DNA of 64,000 nucleotides from Alphaproteobacteria bacterium (GTDB lineage: Bacteria > Pseudomonadota > Alphaproteobacteria > Sphingomonadales > Sphingomonadaceae). The stretch is from contig VBAC01000001.1 of NCBI GenBank assembly GCA_005883305.1, forward strand, positions 1,860,001 through 1,924,000. The letters run 5' to 3'. Position numbers and translations under genes: made by a program. Of the stretch, positions 35,234 through 44,595 are shown piece after piece (positions within the stretch are counted from its first letter, which is position 1; each line of letters begins with the position of its first letter). The notes under the pieces are model-generated. The model worked only from the letters and a program-made list of their open reading frames with translations, had not been told where the DNA came from and searched no databases.

Positions 35234-36757
35234 ATGCAGGACGATCCGCCCGCCCCTCCGGCCCCCGCCGTCACCCGGGGCGACGTCGCGCGCGGCGCCG
35301 GCCTCGCGGGCCTCTCGCGGCTTGGGGCGCTGATCGAGGCGCTGGCGCAGCCGCTCTACACCTGGCTGTTCGGCCTCTCCACCTACGGCATCTACATCGT
35401 CCTGTGGGGCGCGGTGAACCTCGCCACCAACATCGTTCACCTGTCGATGCCGCTCGCCCTTCAACGGGTGGTTCCGGCCGAGGACGAGGAAGGAGCGCAC
35501 GGCGCGGTGCGGCTGGCGCTGCTGATCGCCCTCGTCCCCTCCAGCCTGATCGCGCTCGCCGTCACTCTGAACGCCCACGCCGTCGCGGCGATCTTCTCCG
35601 CCGCGCCCGAGGATTCCGCCCGCCTGCCTTTGGCCGTCGCCCTGTTCGCCTGGTCGCTGCCTTTGTGGACCTTCATCGAGGTCGCCACCGCCGCCGCCCG
35701 GGCGCGGCGCGCCTTCGGGCCCGAGATTCGCCTGCGCATCTTCTGGGAGCAGATCGCGCGCATCCTGTTCGCGCTCGGCTTCTTCGCCGCCGGCGCCGGC
35801 TCGCTCGGCCTGATCGCCGCCCATCTCTGCTCGCTGGGGGTGACCGCGTTGCTCTGCGTCCGCCTGCTCGGCCGCTATTACGATCTGCGCCTGATCCTGC
35901 GCGCGCCACTGCCGCGCGGCGAGGCCGGCAAGCTGGTCGCGACCGGCCTCGGCCTGCTCCCCTCGAACCTCGCGCGGCGCGCCCTGATCGACGCGCCGCC
36001 GGTGGTTCTCAACCTGATGCTTCCCGGCGCTCGCGGCGCCTCGGCCGCGGCCCTGTTCGAGATCGCGCGCAAGATCTCGACCGTGCCCCTGATCGTCCGC
36101 CAGGCCTTCCAATATGTGCTCGGCCCGCTCTCCTCGGCCCAGGCCCATGTCGACCGCGGCCAAATCGGGCCGCTCTACCATTTCGCCAGCCGGGTCTCGA
36201 CCGCGCTCGTCGTCCCGCTCTCCGGCCTGCTGGTCTTCGCCGGAGTCGACGTTCTCAGCCTCTACCGCCCCGAGGCGCAGGGCGCGCTGCCTTTGCTCTT
36301 CATCCTCGTCGGCGCGCGCGCGGTGGAAGCGATCGTCGGCCCTGCCTCGGCGATCGTCGAGATGATCGGCCACCGCGTTCTGCCGACGCTCAACGCCTTC
36401 ATCGCCGTGGCGCTCTTCGCGGCTATCGCCTTCTGGCTGGTGCCGGCGACGGGGCCGCTCGGCATGGCGGTGGCCATCGGCGCCGCGACGATCGTCTCGA
36501 CCTACGCGGCGACCGTCGAGCTCCAGCTGAGCGACGGCCTCAATCCGTTCGACTACAAGCTGGTCCAGGGCCTCGGCCTCGCGCTCGCCGGCTGCGCCTT
36601 GATGTGGGGCGCGGAGCAGGCGCTGCACGGCCCCGCCCGCTTCGCCGCCTGCACGATCCTGTGGGCCGCCACCTCCTGGCTGACGCTGCGCTACGGCCTC
36701 ACCCGGGAGGACAGGCTGGCGCTCGGGGGCCTGTCGCGGAGTCTTCGGCTCGCCTGA
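35234..36757 (+). CDS. MOP-superfamily flippase (polysaccharide/lipid exporter)
   Basis: A 507-residue integral membrane protein with ~14 helices and the overall pattern of Wzx/PST flippases: a short cytosolic leader, then RGAGLAGLSRLGALIEALAQ and PLYTWLFGLSTYGIYIVLW. No soluble domain is present. It begins eight bases after the chrA stop and is probably in the same transcript as lptFG. A role in moving an undecaprenyl-linked glycan or another surface lipid is likely, but no glycosyltransferases are nearby to define the substrate. Confidence 0.75.
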   Translation: MQDDPPAPPAPAVTRGDVARGAGLAGLSRLGALIEALAQPLYTWLFGLSTYGIYIVLWGAVNLATNIVHLSMPLALQRVVPAEDEEGAHGAVRLALLIALVPSSLIALAVTLNAHAVAAIFSAAPEDSARLPLAVALFAWSLPLWTFIEVATAAARARRAFGPEIRLRIFWEQIARILFALGFFAAGAGSLGLIAAHLCSLGVTALLCVRLLGRYYDLRLILRAPLPRGEAGKLVATGLGLLPSNLARRALIDAPPVVLNLMLPGARGASAAALFEIARKISTVPLIVRQAFQYVLGPLSSAQAHVDRGQIGPLYHFASRVSTALVVPLSGLLVFAGVDVLSLYRPEAQGALPLLFILVGARAVEAIVGPASAIVEMIGHRVLPTLNAFIAVALFAAIAFWLVPATGPLGMAVAIGAATIVSTYAATVELQLSDGLNPFDYKLVQGLGLALAGCALMWGAEQALHGPARFAACTILWAATSWLTLRYGLTREDRLALGGLSRSLRLA

Positions 36758-36818
36758 CCCTTGCCTTTGCCGCTCAGACCGTTTTTCATGAAGGCTCAAG
36801 AACAGCGGGAGTGATCCG

Positions 36819-38291
36819 ATGGCCCGGCCCATGCGTCCGTTTCTCTTCGTCCTTGCCGCCCTCGCCGCCTTGCTGCCCGGCAGCGCGCGGCCGCAGGCGG
36901 CGCCCGCCGCGCCGTCCCTGATCCGCGAGCGCTCCCCGCTGGTCGCCATCGAGCACGTTCTCGTCATCGACGGCACCGGCGCCGCGCCGCGCGCGGGCCA
37001 GACGATCCTCATCGACCATGGCCGAATCGCCGCGATCGGCCCCGACGGCTCCCTCGCTCTGCCGGCGGGCGCCTCGCGAATCGACGGGACCGGCAAGACC
37101 GCCATCCCCGGCCTCGTCGGAATGCACGAGCACATGTTCCGCACGTCCGCCGGCGACGGGGCGTTCAACGTCATCCAGGCGCCGGTCACCTTTCCCCAGC
37201 TCTATCTCGCCAGCGGCGTGACCACGGCGCGCACCGCCGGCTCGGTCGATCCGCACGGCGATCTCGGCATCAAGCGGGAGATCGAGGCCGGGCGGCTGAT
37301 CGGCCCGGATCTCGATCTCACCACGCCCTATCTCGAAGGCGCGCCGCCGGCGATCGCCCAGCTCTACCCGCTGCGCGGCCCGGCCGAGGCGCGCGAGGCG
37401 GTGCGCCACTGGGCCGCGCTCGGCTTCACCTCGGTCAAGGCCTATATGAACATCTCGGCCGCCGAGCTCTCCGCGGCGATCGCCGAGGCGCACCGGCGCG
37501 GAATGAGGGTCACCGGCCACCTCTGCTCGGTCGGCTACGAGGAGGCGGCGCGCCTCGGCATCGACAATCTCGAGCACGGACCGTTCGGAGCGCCCGACGG
37601 CGAGCTCGACCCGCAGCGGGCAGCCGGCCATTGCGGCCGCGCCGGCGCCGACGCGCCGCTCGGCGCCGGCGCCGTGATCCGCCACATCATCCAGAACGTC
37701 GCCCCCGACGCGCCCGAGGTCCAGCGCATGATCCGCACCCTCGTCGAGCGCCGCGTCGCGATCACCTCCACCCTCGCCGTCCTCGAAGGCGGCGACCGGC
37801 CCGATCTCGAGGCGACGCCGCACCTCCAGGCCCTGCTTTCGCCGGACACCTGGCGCGTGCAGGTCCGCCGCCACTCGGCCCAGCGTCCCGCCGCGGCCTT
37901 CTTCGCCATGATGCTGCGCAAGGAAATGGCGTTCGAGCGCGCCTTCGCCGCCGCCGGCGGCCTCTTAATGGCCGGCGCCGACCCCACCGGCGACGGCCAC
38001 GTCATCGCCGGCCTCGGCGACCAGCGCGGGGTGGAGTTGCTCGTCGAGGCGGGCTTCACCGTGCCCGAGGCGATCCGAATCGCCACGCTGAACGGCGCAA
38101 TCTATCTCCGCCGAGAGCGCGAGATCGGCAGCCTCGAAGCGGGCAAGCGCGCCGACATCGTTCTTCTGGATGGCGATCTCGCGCGCGACGTCCGCGCCAT
38201 CACCCGGCCTCTGATCGTGTTCAGGAACGGGCTGGGCTACGATTCCCAGGCGATCTACGCGAGCCTGCGCGGCCAGGTGGGGCTTCATTGA
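36819..38291 (+). CDS. Exported amidohydrolase family protein
   Basis: A 490-residue metal-dependent hydrolase with a signal peptide (FLFVLAALAALLPGSARPQA). TIM-barrel motifs are VGMHEHMF (HxH metal pair), the carboxylated lysine in FTSVKAYMNIS, the histidines in VTGHLCSVGYEEAARLGIDN and LEHG, and the aspartate in AGADPTGDG. The C-terminus returns to the β-sandwich (LEAGKRADIVLLDGD). This resembles imidazolonepropionase/prolidase-like exported amidohydrolases of gut and soil bacteria. The substrate, possibly a dipeptide or cyclic amide, cannot be given. Confidence 0.85.
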   Translation: MARPMRPFLFVLAALAALLPGSARPQAAPAAPSLIRERSPLVAIEHVLVIDGTGAAPRAGQTILIDHGRIAAIGPDGSLALPAGASRIDGTGKTAIPGLVGMHEHMFRTSAGDGAFNVIQAPVTFPQLYLASGVTTARTAGSVDPHGDLGIKREIEAGRLIGPDLDLTTPYLEGAPPAIAQLYPLRGPAEAREAVRHWAALGFTSVKAYMNISAAELSAAIAEAHRRGMRVTGHLCSVGYEEAARLGIDNLEHGPFGAPDGELDPQRAAGHCGRAGADAPLGAGAVIRHIIQNVAPDAPEVQRMIRTLVERRVAITSTLAVLEGGDRPDLEATPHLQALLSPDTWRVQVRRHSAQRPAAAFFAMMLRKEMAFERAFAAAGGLLMAGADPTGDGHVIAGLGDQRGVELLVEAGFTVPEAIRIATLNGAIYLRREREIGSLEAGKRADIVLLDGDLARDVRAITRPLIVFRNGLGYDSQAIYASLRGQVGLH

Positions 38292-38491
38292 GGTCAATCG
38301 ATCGAAGAATTGATGGTTCGGATTTCATTACGGAGTCAGTTCACATCGCTTCGATTGTGAATATTCGCCCGAAGTAGTAATATCGAGTCGCGGTATCTTT
38401 GCCGCAATCGGGATCATCTCAGGATTTCCATTCGGAATCCGCGCCGCGGCCATGCCTGCGGCGGCGCATTCATATTGGCGGGAGCTGGGCT
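38292..38491 (+). other. AT-richer leader before the 1,127-residue protein gene
   Basis: This 200-base gap is markedly AT-richer than its surroundings, for example TTGTGAATATTCGCCCGAAG near 38354. It presumably carries the promoter of the next gene. No further element is recognised. Confidence 0.35.
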
Positions 38492-41400
38492 ATGGCGAAG
38501 ATTTTGATGGTGCTCGACGGCGGCTACCGCTTTTCGGCAGACGACGGCATCGACGATTTCACCTATATCACGCTGGTCACGGCGCTCGAGGAGGCCGGAC
38601 ACCAGGTGACCAAGGCGCATCGCCAGTCGGACACCAGCGCCACCCACCAGGACTTCAATTTCGAGACCGACCTCGACCTGCTCGATTTCGACGTGCTGTG
38701 GATGATCGGCAAGGACGGCCGCAACGGCTTCAACTCCGTTACCCCCAGCGGCAAGGGTCTTGGCGACCCCGGCGACCCCGTGATGGTCGGCCAGCTTGCC
38801 GCGATCGCCAGGTTCATGCAGGCCGGCGGCGGCGTGTTCGCGACCGGCGACCACGACAGCATCGGCTCGATCATGTGCGGCCACATCCCGCGCGTCAGGG
38901 TGATGCGCGCCTGGTATGGCGAGGGCGATGGCTCCTCGCCGATGGAAACCGATTTCCCCACCTTCCCGCGCAACTATCCGCGGAGCAGCGCTGGGCGGGC
39001 CGACACCACCCAGCGCAGCGGCCTGAGCAACTACAATGGGGACGCGAGCCTCGTCTGGTTCGAGAACCAGTCCGATTCCACCCCGCAGACGATCACCGCC
39101 AAGCCGCCCGTCCACCCGATCCTCCGCCGCGACGACGCCACGGTGATCGCGGTCTTTCCGGACCATATGCACGAAGGCAAGGTGCTCGACGACGTCGGCA
39201 ACAAATACGATTACACGCTTTCGATCCCGATCGGCGCCGAATCCTTCGTGGAGTTCCCGCTGGTCGCGGGCAATCGCGAAATGCCCCGGATCGTCGCCAG
39301 CGGCCAGACCACCGGCTACACGAACAAGTCTGTCACCGACGGCATCCTCGACATGAATACCGAGCTTTCGGCGATGAAGGAGGTCGGCACGTTCAGCGTC
39401 TATGACGGGCGGCAGGCGGGGGTCGGTCGGATCGTCACCGGCTCGACCTTCCACCACTATATCGACATCAACCTTGCCGGCGACAGCAGCGTCGACAACG
39501 CCGACAAGGTGGCCAAGGCCGGCCCGGATTCGGTGAAGGACGAGGGCTTCGCCTACGATCCGCCCTCCGTCCCTGGCGCCTTCGCCGACATCAAGGCGGT
39601 CTACGCGAACATCGCCGACTGGCTGGCGCGGCCCCGGCCGGCGATCACGATCGTCCTCGAGCGCAGCACGTTCAGCCAGGACGAGGCCAATGCCCAGCCG
39701 CAATATGACGGCGCGGTCCTGGTCTATGTCGACGGGCTGAAGCCGAGCCAGTTCCCGGGCGGTCCGCTCGACGACCTGACGCCGTCGGCGACCGACCTCG
39801 GCAACTGGGCGCCGCAGCTGACCTTCGCCGAGCCCGCAGGCCTTTCGATCGAGGCGATCGGCGTCGACAGCGACGACCCCGCCTTGCCGGACCGGCTCCA
39901 GCGCTTCACCTTCCGCTACCGGCTCACGATCAACGCCGCCTCGGCCTTCGCCTTCGCCGAAATGTTCAACACGATCGAGCTCGATGCCGTGCTGAACGCT
40001 CTCGACGTCCCCGCGCCGCTGACCGACAAGGCGTGGATCCAGCTGGTCAAGTCGGCCAATCCCTTCAGCCTCGATCTCGACAACGCCAACGACACGGTTT
40101 GGCTGAGCTCGGATCTCAAGATCTTCCCGGTCGTCGCCGGCGGGGGCGAGTCCATCGCCGGCTACAGCCTGGCCGCCAACGCCTCGCGCACCGTCGCGCT
40201 CGATTTCCTGAAGAACGTGGTCGACCATATCTCGATCAACGACTTCGTCCACCTTCCCTCGGGCCAGCAGCAGTCCGCGCTCAGCCCCATCCCGCAGACC
40301 ACCCAAAATCCGAAGAAGAACGTCTACAATTTCGCGCTTGCCCGGGTCCGGCTGAGCCCCGGCGGGGCCGATGCGAACGACGTTCGCGTCTTCTTCCGAA
40401 TCGTCCCCTCGCCAACCACGGCGGCGCTCACCTTTCATGGCGCGACCGGCAGCTACGAGAAGACCGCGGGCGGATGGGCGGCGCCGGGCAGGAACGGCGC
40501 CCACACCGACTGGGTCTCCTTCCCGGTCGTCGCCGAAGCGCGCAACCCGGCCTACGCCTCCCAGACCGACGGCAATAACGAGAAGGACGTCGGCGCCGGC
40601 GCGTCGGTCATCTTCGGCGCCCTGATCGACAACAATCTGGGCGACGATTATCTCAGCGCCAATCCCGACGGCAGCGGCGGGATGAAGAGCCTGTCGGAGC
40701 TGATGGTCGGCGAGCATCAGTGCATCGTCGCCCAGATCGAATATCCCGGCGCGCCCATTCCGGACGGCGCCACGCCCTTCGCCTCCGACAAGCTCGCCCA
40801 GCGCAACATCGCCTTCAGCGAGATCGCCAATCCCGGCCTCGATGCGTCGCGCATGGCGCTCCACACGTTCGAGATCGAGGCGGCGCCGAACACGGTCAGC
40901 GAGGCCTTCCCGCCGGACGAGCTGCTGCTCGACTGGCTCGGGTCCGTGCCCGACGGAACCGAAGTGCGCATCTACGTTTCCGGCTGGCAGGCCGCCGACG
41001 TGGTCGCGCTCGCCGACCGTTTCTACGCGCGCCACGACATCCGCGAGGTCGACGCCCACACGATCGCGCTGCCCGGCGGCGGCACCCGCTACGTGCCGCT
41101 GCCGCCGAGCCAGCAGCGCGGGACTGGCGTTCTGATCGCCGATTTCCCGATCGGCGTGAAGCGGGGGCAACGCTTCGATCTCGCCGTCCGCCAGATCACC
41201 AACCGCATGCGGCTGGTCGAGCCGCCGCCGCCCAGGGTGACGAAGATTTCGCGGGAAGAGGCGGCTGCCCTCCTTCAGCCGCAGACCGGCGCAACGGCGG
41301 CGGCCGCGCCCCCGCGCGGCGCGTTCGATCTGGGCGGCAACCGCACCTTGGTCACCGATCTCAGGCTGTTCGACGACGAGGGCGATCATGCGCTGATCGT

Positions 41401-41875
41401 CGAGCATCCGGAAGCCCAGGCGGTGGCGGCCGCGGCGGCCCAGTCCGGCGTCTGGCGCGAGACGGTCGGCGCCTTCCAGCTCGGCATCCCGGTCTCGGTC
41501 AAGGGCGCGATGCTGCCCTATCACCTGCAGCTTCTCTCGATAATGCGCTGGCGGGCCGAGAAGATGAAGCCGAACGCGCGCTGGCACGCGACCTTCCACC
41601 GCTACCTCGCCCTCCTCGCCGAAAAGGTCCGGGCGCTCGGCGGCGATCCTTACGCCGTCCCGGCGACTCCCGACGGCATCTTCCCGATGCCTGGCGACGG
41701 AGACGGCCACGGGGGGCATGGCGGAGATGGTGGGCCCTGGGGAGACGGGTCCGGGGGAGACGGCGCGCACGGTACGGCCGCGCGGCACCGCTGGCACGCC
41801 TGGCACTGGCTCATCCTGCTCCTGCTGGCACTGATCCTGCTCGTGCTGCTGATCCTGTTGCTGCGGATGGGCTGA
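38492..41875 (+). CDS. Giant tail-anchored protein with GATase-like N-terminus, unknown function
   Basis: A 1,127-residue protein. Residues 1-~330 resemble a class I glutamine amidotransferase/ThuA-like fold: MAKILMVLDGGYRFSADDG, then LDFDVLWMIGKDG, GQLAAIARFMQAGGGVFATG and DHDSIG, and a late STFHHYIDIN. Residues ~390-950 are β-rich with no recognised domain. Near the C-terminus come a Gly/His/Asp-rich stretch (GDGDGHGGHGGDGG), an aromatic HRWHAWHW segment and one membrane helix ending LLLRMG, typical of a tail anchor or C-terminal sorting helix. No signal peptide is seen. ATG 38492 follows a GGGAG site. It is a single gene, convergent with the ABC-3C operon. Confidence 0.7.
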   Translation: MAKILMVLDGGYRFSADDGIDDFTYITLVTALEEAGHQVTKAHRQSDTSATHQDFNFETDLDLLDFDVLWMIGKDGRNGFNSVTPSGKGLGDPGDPVMVGQLAAIARFMQAGGGVFATGDHDSIGSIMCGHIPRVRVMRAWYGEGDGSSPMETDFPTFPRNYPRSSAGRADTTQRSGLSNYNGDASLVWFENQSDSTPQTITAKPPVHPILRRDDATVIAVFPDHMHEGKVLDDVGNKYDYTLSIPIGAESFVEFPLVAGNREMPRIVASGQTTGYTNKSVTDGILDMNTELSAMKEVGTFSVYDGRQAGVGRIVTGSTFHHYIDINLAGDSSVDNADKVAKAGPDSVKDEGFAYDPPSVPGAFADIKAVYANIADWLARPRPAITIVLERSTFSQDEANAQPQYDGAVLVYVDGLKPSQFPGGPLDDLTPSATDLGNWAPQLTFAEPAGLSIEAIGVDSDDPALPDRLQRFTFRYRLTINAASAFAFAEMFNTIELDAVLNALDVPAPLTDKAWIQLVKSANPFSLDLDNANDTVWLSSDLKIFPVVAGGGESIAGYSLAANASRTVALDFLKNVVDHISINDFVHLPSGQQQSALSPIPQTTQNPKKNVYNFALARVRLSPGGADANDVRVFFRIVPSPTTAALTFHGATGSYEKTAGGWAAPGRNGAHTDWVSFPVVAEARNPAYASQTDGNNEKDVGAGASVIFGALIDNNLGDDYLSANPDGSGGMKSLSELMVGEHQCIVAQIEYPGAPIPDGATPFASDKLAQRNIAFSEIANPGLDASRMALHTFEIEAAPNTVSEAFPPDELLLDWLGSVPDGTEVRIYVSGWQAADVVALADRFYARHDIREVDAHTIALPGGGTRYVPLPPSQQRGTGVLIADFPIGVKRGQRFDLAVRQITNRMRLVEPPPPRVTKISREEAAALLQPQTGATAAAAPPRGAFDLGGNRTLVTDLRLFDDEGDHALIVEHPEAQAVAAAAAQSGVWRETVGAFQLGIPVSVKGAMLPYHLQLLSIMRWRAEKMKPNARWHATFHRYLALLAEKVRALGGDPYAVPATPDGIFPMPGDGDGHGGHGGDGGPWGDGSGGDGAHGTAARHRWHAWHWLILLLLALILLVLLILLLRMG

Positions 41876-42059
41876 GGGGCCGCAGGTTGGACGGAACCAA
41901 GGTCCGATTTGCGCCCATGTCCGACCTTCGGCCACTCTGACCGCTCCCCCGAAAGCCGCCGGTTAATCGGTGCAGCCGCGTGACCAGTATGCACCCTACC
42001 TGTTCGCTGGTCATTGCAGCCAGCCAGCGTGCCTGGCTCGCGCGCCCGAGGTTTGTGTA

Positions 42060-44117
42060 TCAGGTCGGGGAGCCGGTCTCGATCGGCTGCAGGATGAAGC
42101 CGGGGAAACTTACAATGTTAGCAGTGTCGCCTAATGTCGCGCTGACAGCTTCATAGGTCTCCGATGTGGAGACAATGACCTGTTGTCCATTCTGCGCGGA
42201 CTGCGACGCGGAACGCAGAAACTCGAAAAGACTGGACGATTCCACTTCCTGCTGACCGGGTTCGTCGAAGATCGCCAGCCCAGGATGGTTCACGCTTAAA
42301 TCGCGCATCAACTCCAGGCAGGACAGGTAATAGGCCCATTTGAGCCTGATCGCGTCGCTCGCCGACATCTCGAAATTGATCTCTTTCTCCACCGTCTCAC
42401 CCTTGTCGTTGCGGAGCACGAGAGGGCGGAAATTATCGTATGACAGAGAAATCTCGCCGGGCTGAAAAGACCGGAAGCCGTAGCGCTCGAGATGACGGCG
42501 GATGCCGGTTTGCAGATGCTCGATTTTGCGTTTGTCGGCCGCGGTGAGTTCGTCAGCCGGAAGCTGTCGCAAACTGCTGGTCGCCAGCGCCCACTCGGAC
42601 GCAATCTCCCTGAGTTCGTCCAACAGCGAGTTCGCAAGCTCGTCGATGCTCTCCAAACGGTCGATGAAGGCCTGGAGCCGGACAATCTCCTCGATCGCTG
42701 CGCGAGATGGCGAGGCGCTGGGCCGCGTCAATTCCTGACGAAGCACCCGCAATTGCTGCTGCCTGTCCTGAAGATCCCGTTCGGACCCCCGATAGCGCGC
42801 GGCGATCTCCTGCAATCGCTCGCGCGAGTTGAGCAGAGCGGAGCGATAAAGTTCGAGCTGGGATTTGACGAACGCGATGTTCTCATCGAGTGCCATTCCC
42901 ACGCTGTCGACGGTCGGCAACAGTTCGTTCGAGACACCCTGATGACACGTCGGGCAAACATGCTCCGACGCCGCGCGTCCAAGTTCAGAGCCAAGACGCT
43001 GCAGCTTTTGTGCATCCTGATTGCGCTTCAAATCCGTCTCAAGCGCGGCCACCCGCTCTTCGAGCGCCGCATTGTCCTGCGTTTCGGCGCCATATTCGCC
43101 CCGGACCGCCTCTAGGATCGCCGATAGCGCGTCGAGCTGTGACCGAAGGTCCGTCACGCGCGCCTGGATGTCCGGCGCGGCCTGCTCGACGGTTTCGACC
43201 TGACTGGCCTCAAGCTCGGCCACCCTGCCGGTGGCGATCTGCAGCACATCGGCAAGCCGGGTCCATTCGCCCTGATAATAGAGCTGCAGGTCAAGCGTCG
43301 GCGCCGCCGCAAACTCTGCGCTCGGTTGGAGGGCAAGACCCCTGATTCTGCCCACGCGGGCTGCTGCTTCTTCCATGCCCTTGCGACGGTCCGACCAGCG
43401 CCCCAGCAACTCTGAGATCGCCGCCCGCAATTCCGCACGCCGCCGGCGGTTTTTCGCAGTCTCCAGATCGAGCAGAAATTCCATGACCCGCCTTGCAACA
43501 TCCTGGATGCGCAAGAAGGTCGGGAACGGACCCTGGATTGAGGACCATCCTCGCTTCTGCTCGACGAAGAGCATCGGGAAGATCGCCTCGAGATACAGAG
43601 GGCATTCCGTTCCGTCGTAGCGGGCGACGATGGGCAGATCCCAGTCGAGGAACTGCGCGAGAAAGGCGTGAAAGCCGCTCTCGTTCGTCGCCGAGCCGCC
43701 ATCCAGAACGAAATAATCGCGTTGTTCGCCGCGCGGAATTTCGGAGCTCAGCGACGGACCGTTCCAGGTTTGGATCAGCTTCGTGCTCTTGTCGCCGACC
43801 ACATCGCGATGGAGCACGACGATCTCGCCCTGCGCGTTGGCGATCTCAAGCTCGACATAGGATTGCAGGACGAGATCGTAAGGATCTTCCTTGAACTGGT
43901 GGATTTGCTCGCGCATCGCATAGGGAAGCGGAACCGTGAGCTGCGGGCCAAGCGACCGCTCCAGACCGAGCGCATAGATGATAGCCTGCAGGCAGGTCGA
44001 CTTGCCGGATGTATTCGGCGCCTGGACGACATTGAGGCCGGCTTCGAACGGTATGTCGGCGCCGAAGGCACGCGTCGCCGTGAAGGAGCGCAGGCGCAGA
44101 TGCCGTAGCTGGATCAT
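42060..44117 (-). CDS. Rad50/SbcC-like ABC ATPase of a probable ABC-3C system
   Basis: A 685-residue SMC-like ATPase. The N-terminal half-domain has LRLRSFTATRAFGADIPF and a Walker A variant, APNTSGKST. A long coiled coil is broken at C388-P-T-C391, a zinc-hook CxxC as in Rad50. The C-terminal half has LKWAYYLSCLELMRDLSVNH and the Walker B LAIFDEPGQQEVE. It is the last of three overlapping or abutting genes; its ATG overlaps the stop of the middle gene (ATGA). Together they match the described ABC-three-component layout: effector, small winged-helix middle component, Rad50-like ATPase. Isolated RecN/SbcC repair roles are less likely given this operon. Confidence 0.82.
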   Translation of the reverse strand: MIQLRHLRLRSFTATRAFGADIPFEAGLNVVQAPNTSGKSTCLQAIIYALGLERSLGPQLTVPLPYAMREQIHQFKEDPYDLVLQSYVELEIANAQGEIVVLHRDVVGDKSTKLIQTWNGPSLSSEIPRGEQRDYFVLDGGSATNESGFHAFLAQFLDWDLPIVARYDGTECPLYLEAIFPMLFVEQKRGWSSIQGPFPTFLRIQDVARRVMEFLLDLETAKNRRRRAELRAAISELLGRWSDRRKGMEEAAARVGRIRGLALQPSAEFAAAPTLDLQLYYQGEWTRLADVLQIATGRVAELEASQVETVEQAAPDIQARVTDLRSQLDALSAILEAVRGEYGAETQDNAALEERVAALETDLKRNQDAQKLQRLGSELGRAASEHVCPTCHQGVSNELLPTVDSVGMALDENIAFVKSQLELYRSALLNSRERLQEIAARYRGSERDLQDRQQQLRVLRQELTRPSASPSRAAIEEIVRLQAFIDRLESIDELANSLLDELREIASEWALATSSLRQLPADELTAADKRKIEHLQTGIRRHLERYGFRSFQPGEISLSYDNFRPLVLRNDKGETVEKEINFEMSASDAIRLKWAYYLSCLELMRDLSVNHPGLAIFDEPGQQEVESSSLFEFLRSASQSAQNGQQVIVSTSETYEAVSATLGDTANIVSFPGFILQPIETGSPT

Positions 44118-44593
44118 GCCCGCACCTTCTCGCCAAGGAGCGCGCCGACCCCAGTCTCGGTTATCAGCTTGGCCAGCTCGGCGACGGCGGCCCGCTCCTC
44201 GACCAGCGCATCCTCGACGCCTACTACGGCTGCCGCTGCATCGACGCCGGTCTTGGTGAGCTGTAGCGCGGCCCGGCCGGTCGCCTTCGTCCAGATGGCC
44301 AGTTTCTCGCCAACGACAAAATCAACAGCGCGGGCGAATGCCGGTTCAACCCTCAGATTCCACGGCACTGCGGCGTGTGTGCCGGACAGGATCGTCTTCA
44401 ATTTGTCCTGCTGACCCGAACGAATGGCGTCGTTGATGATGTGGAGTTTGGCCAGGGAAGCGCGATTGGCGCGCGAGCTTCCCAGCATCGCCATGATGAG
44501 TGCGACGCGCCATGCAATGCGAAGATCGCCGGGAACCGGGACCGGACGGCGCCGAAATGAGAAACGCCGGTTGGCAAGATCGATCTCCGTCAC
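44114..44593 (-). CDS. Middle component (winged-helix-like) of the ABC-3C system
   Basis: A 159-residue protein. GTG 44593 is chosen because it lies two bases after the stop of the effector gene; the open frame runs further upstream, but only through the effector gene in another frame. A helical bundle (LRIAWRVALIMAMLGSSRAN and RASLAKLHIINDAIRSG) precedes a segment that looks like a winged helix (VEPAFARAVDFVVGEKLAIW, then GRAALQLTKTGVDAAAAV). Such small winged-helix proteins occupy the middle of ABC-3C operons and are thought to link effector and ATPase. I infer this from position and fold pattern; sequence identity to a specific MC family cannot be checked here. Confidence 0.65.
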   Translation of the reverse strand: MTEIDLANRRFSFRRRPVPVPGDLRIAWRVALIMAMLGSSRANRASLAKLHIINDAIRSGQQDKLKTILSGTHAAVPWNLRVEPAFARAVDFVVGEKLAIWTKATGRAALQLTKTGVDAAAAVVGVEDALVEERAAVAELAKLITETGVGALLGEKVRA

Positions 44594-44595
44594 GA

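Noticed and set aside
38414-41935. 1,173-codon frame antisense to the GATase-like gene
   Set aside because: The sense frame has recognisable domain structure, an anchor helix and a ribosome site; the antisense product is compositionally a GC shadow.
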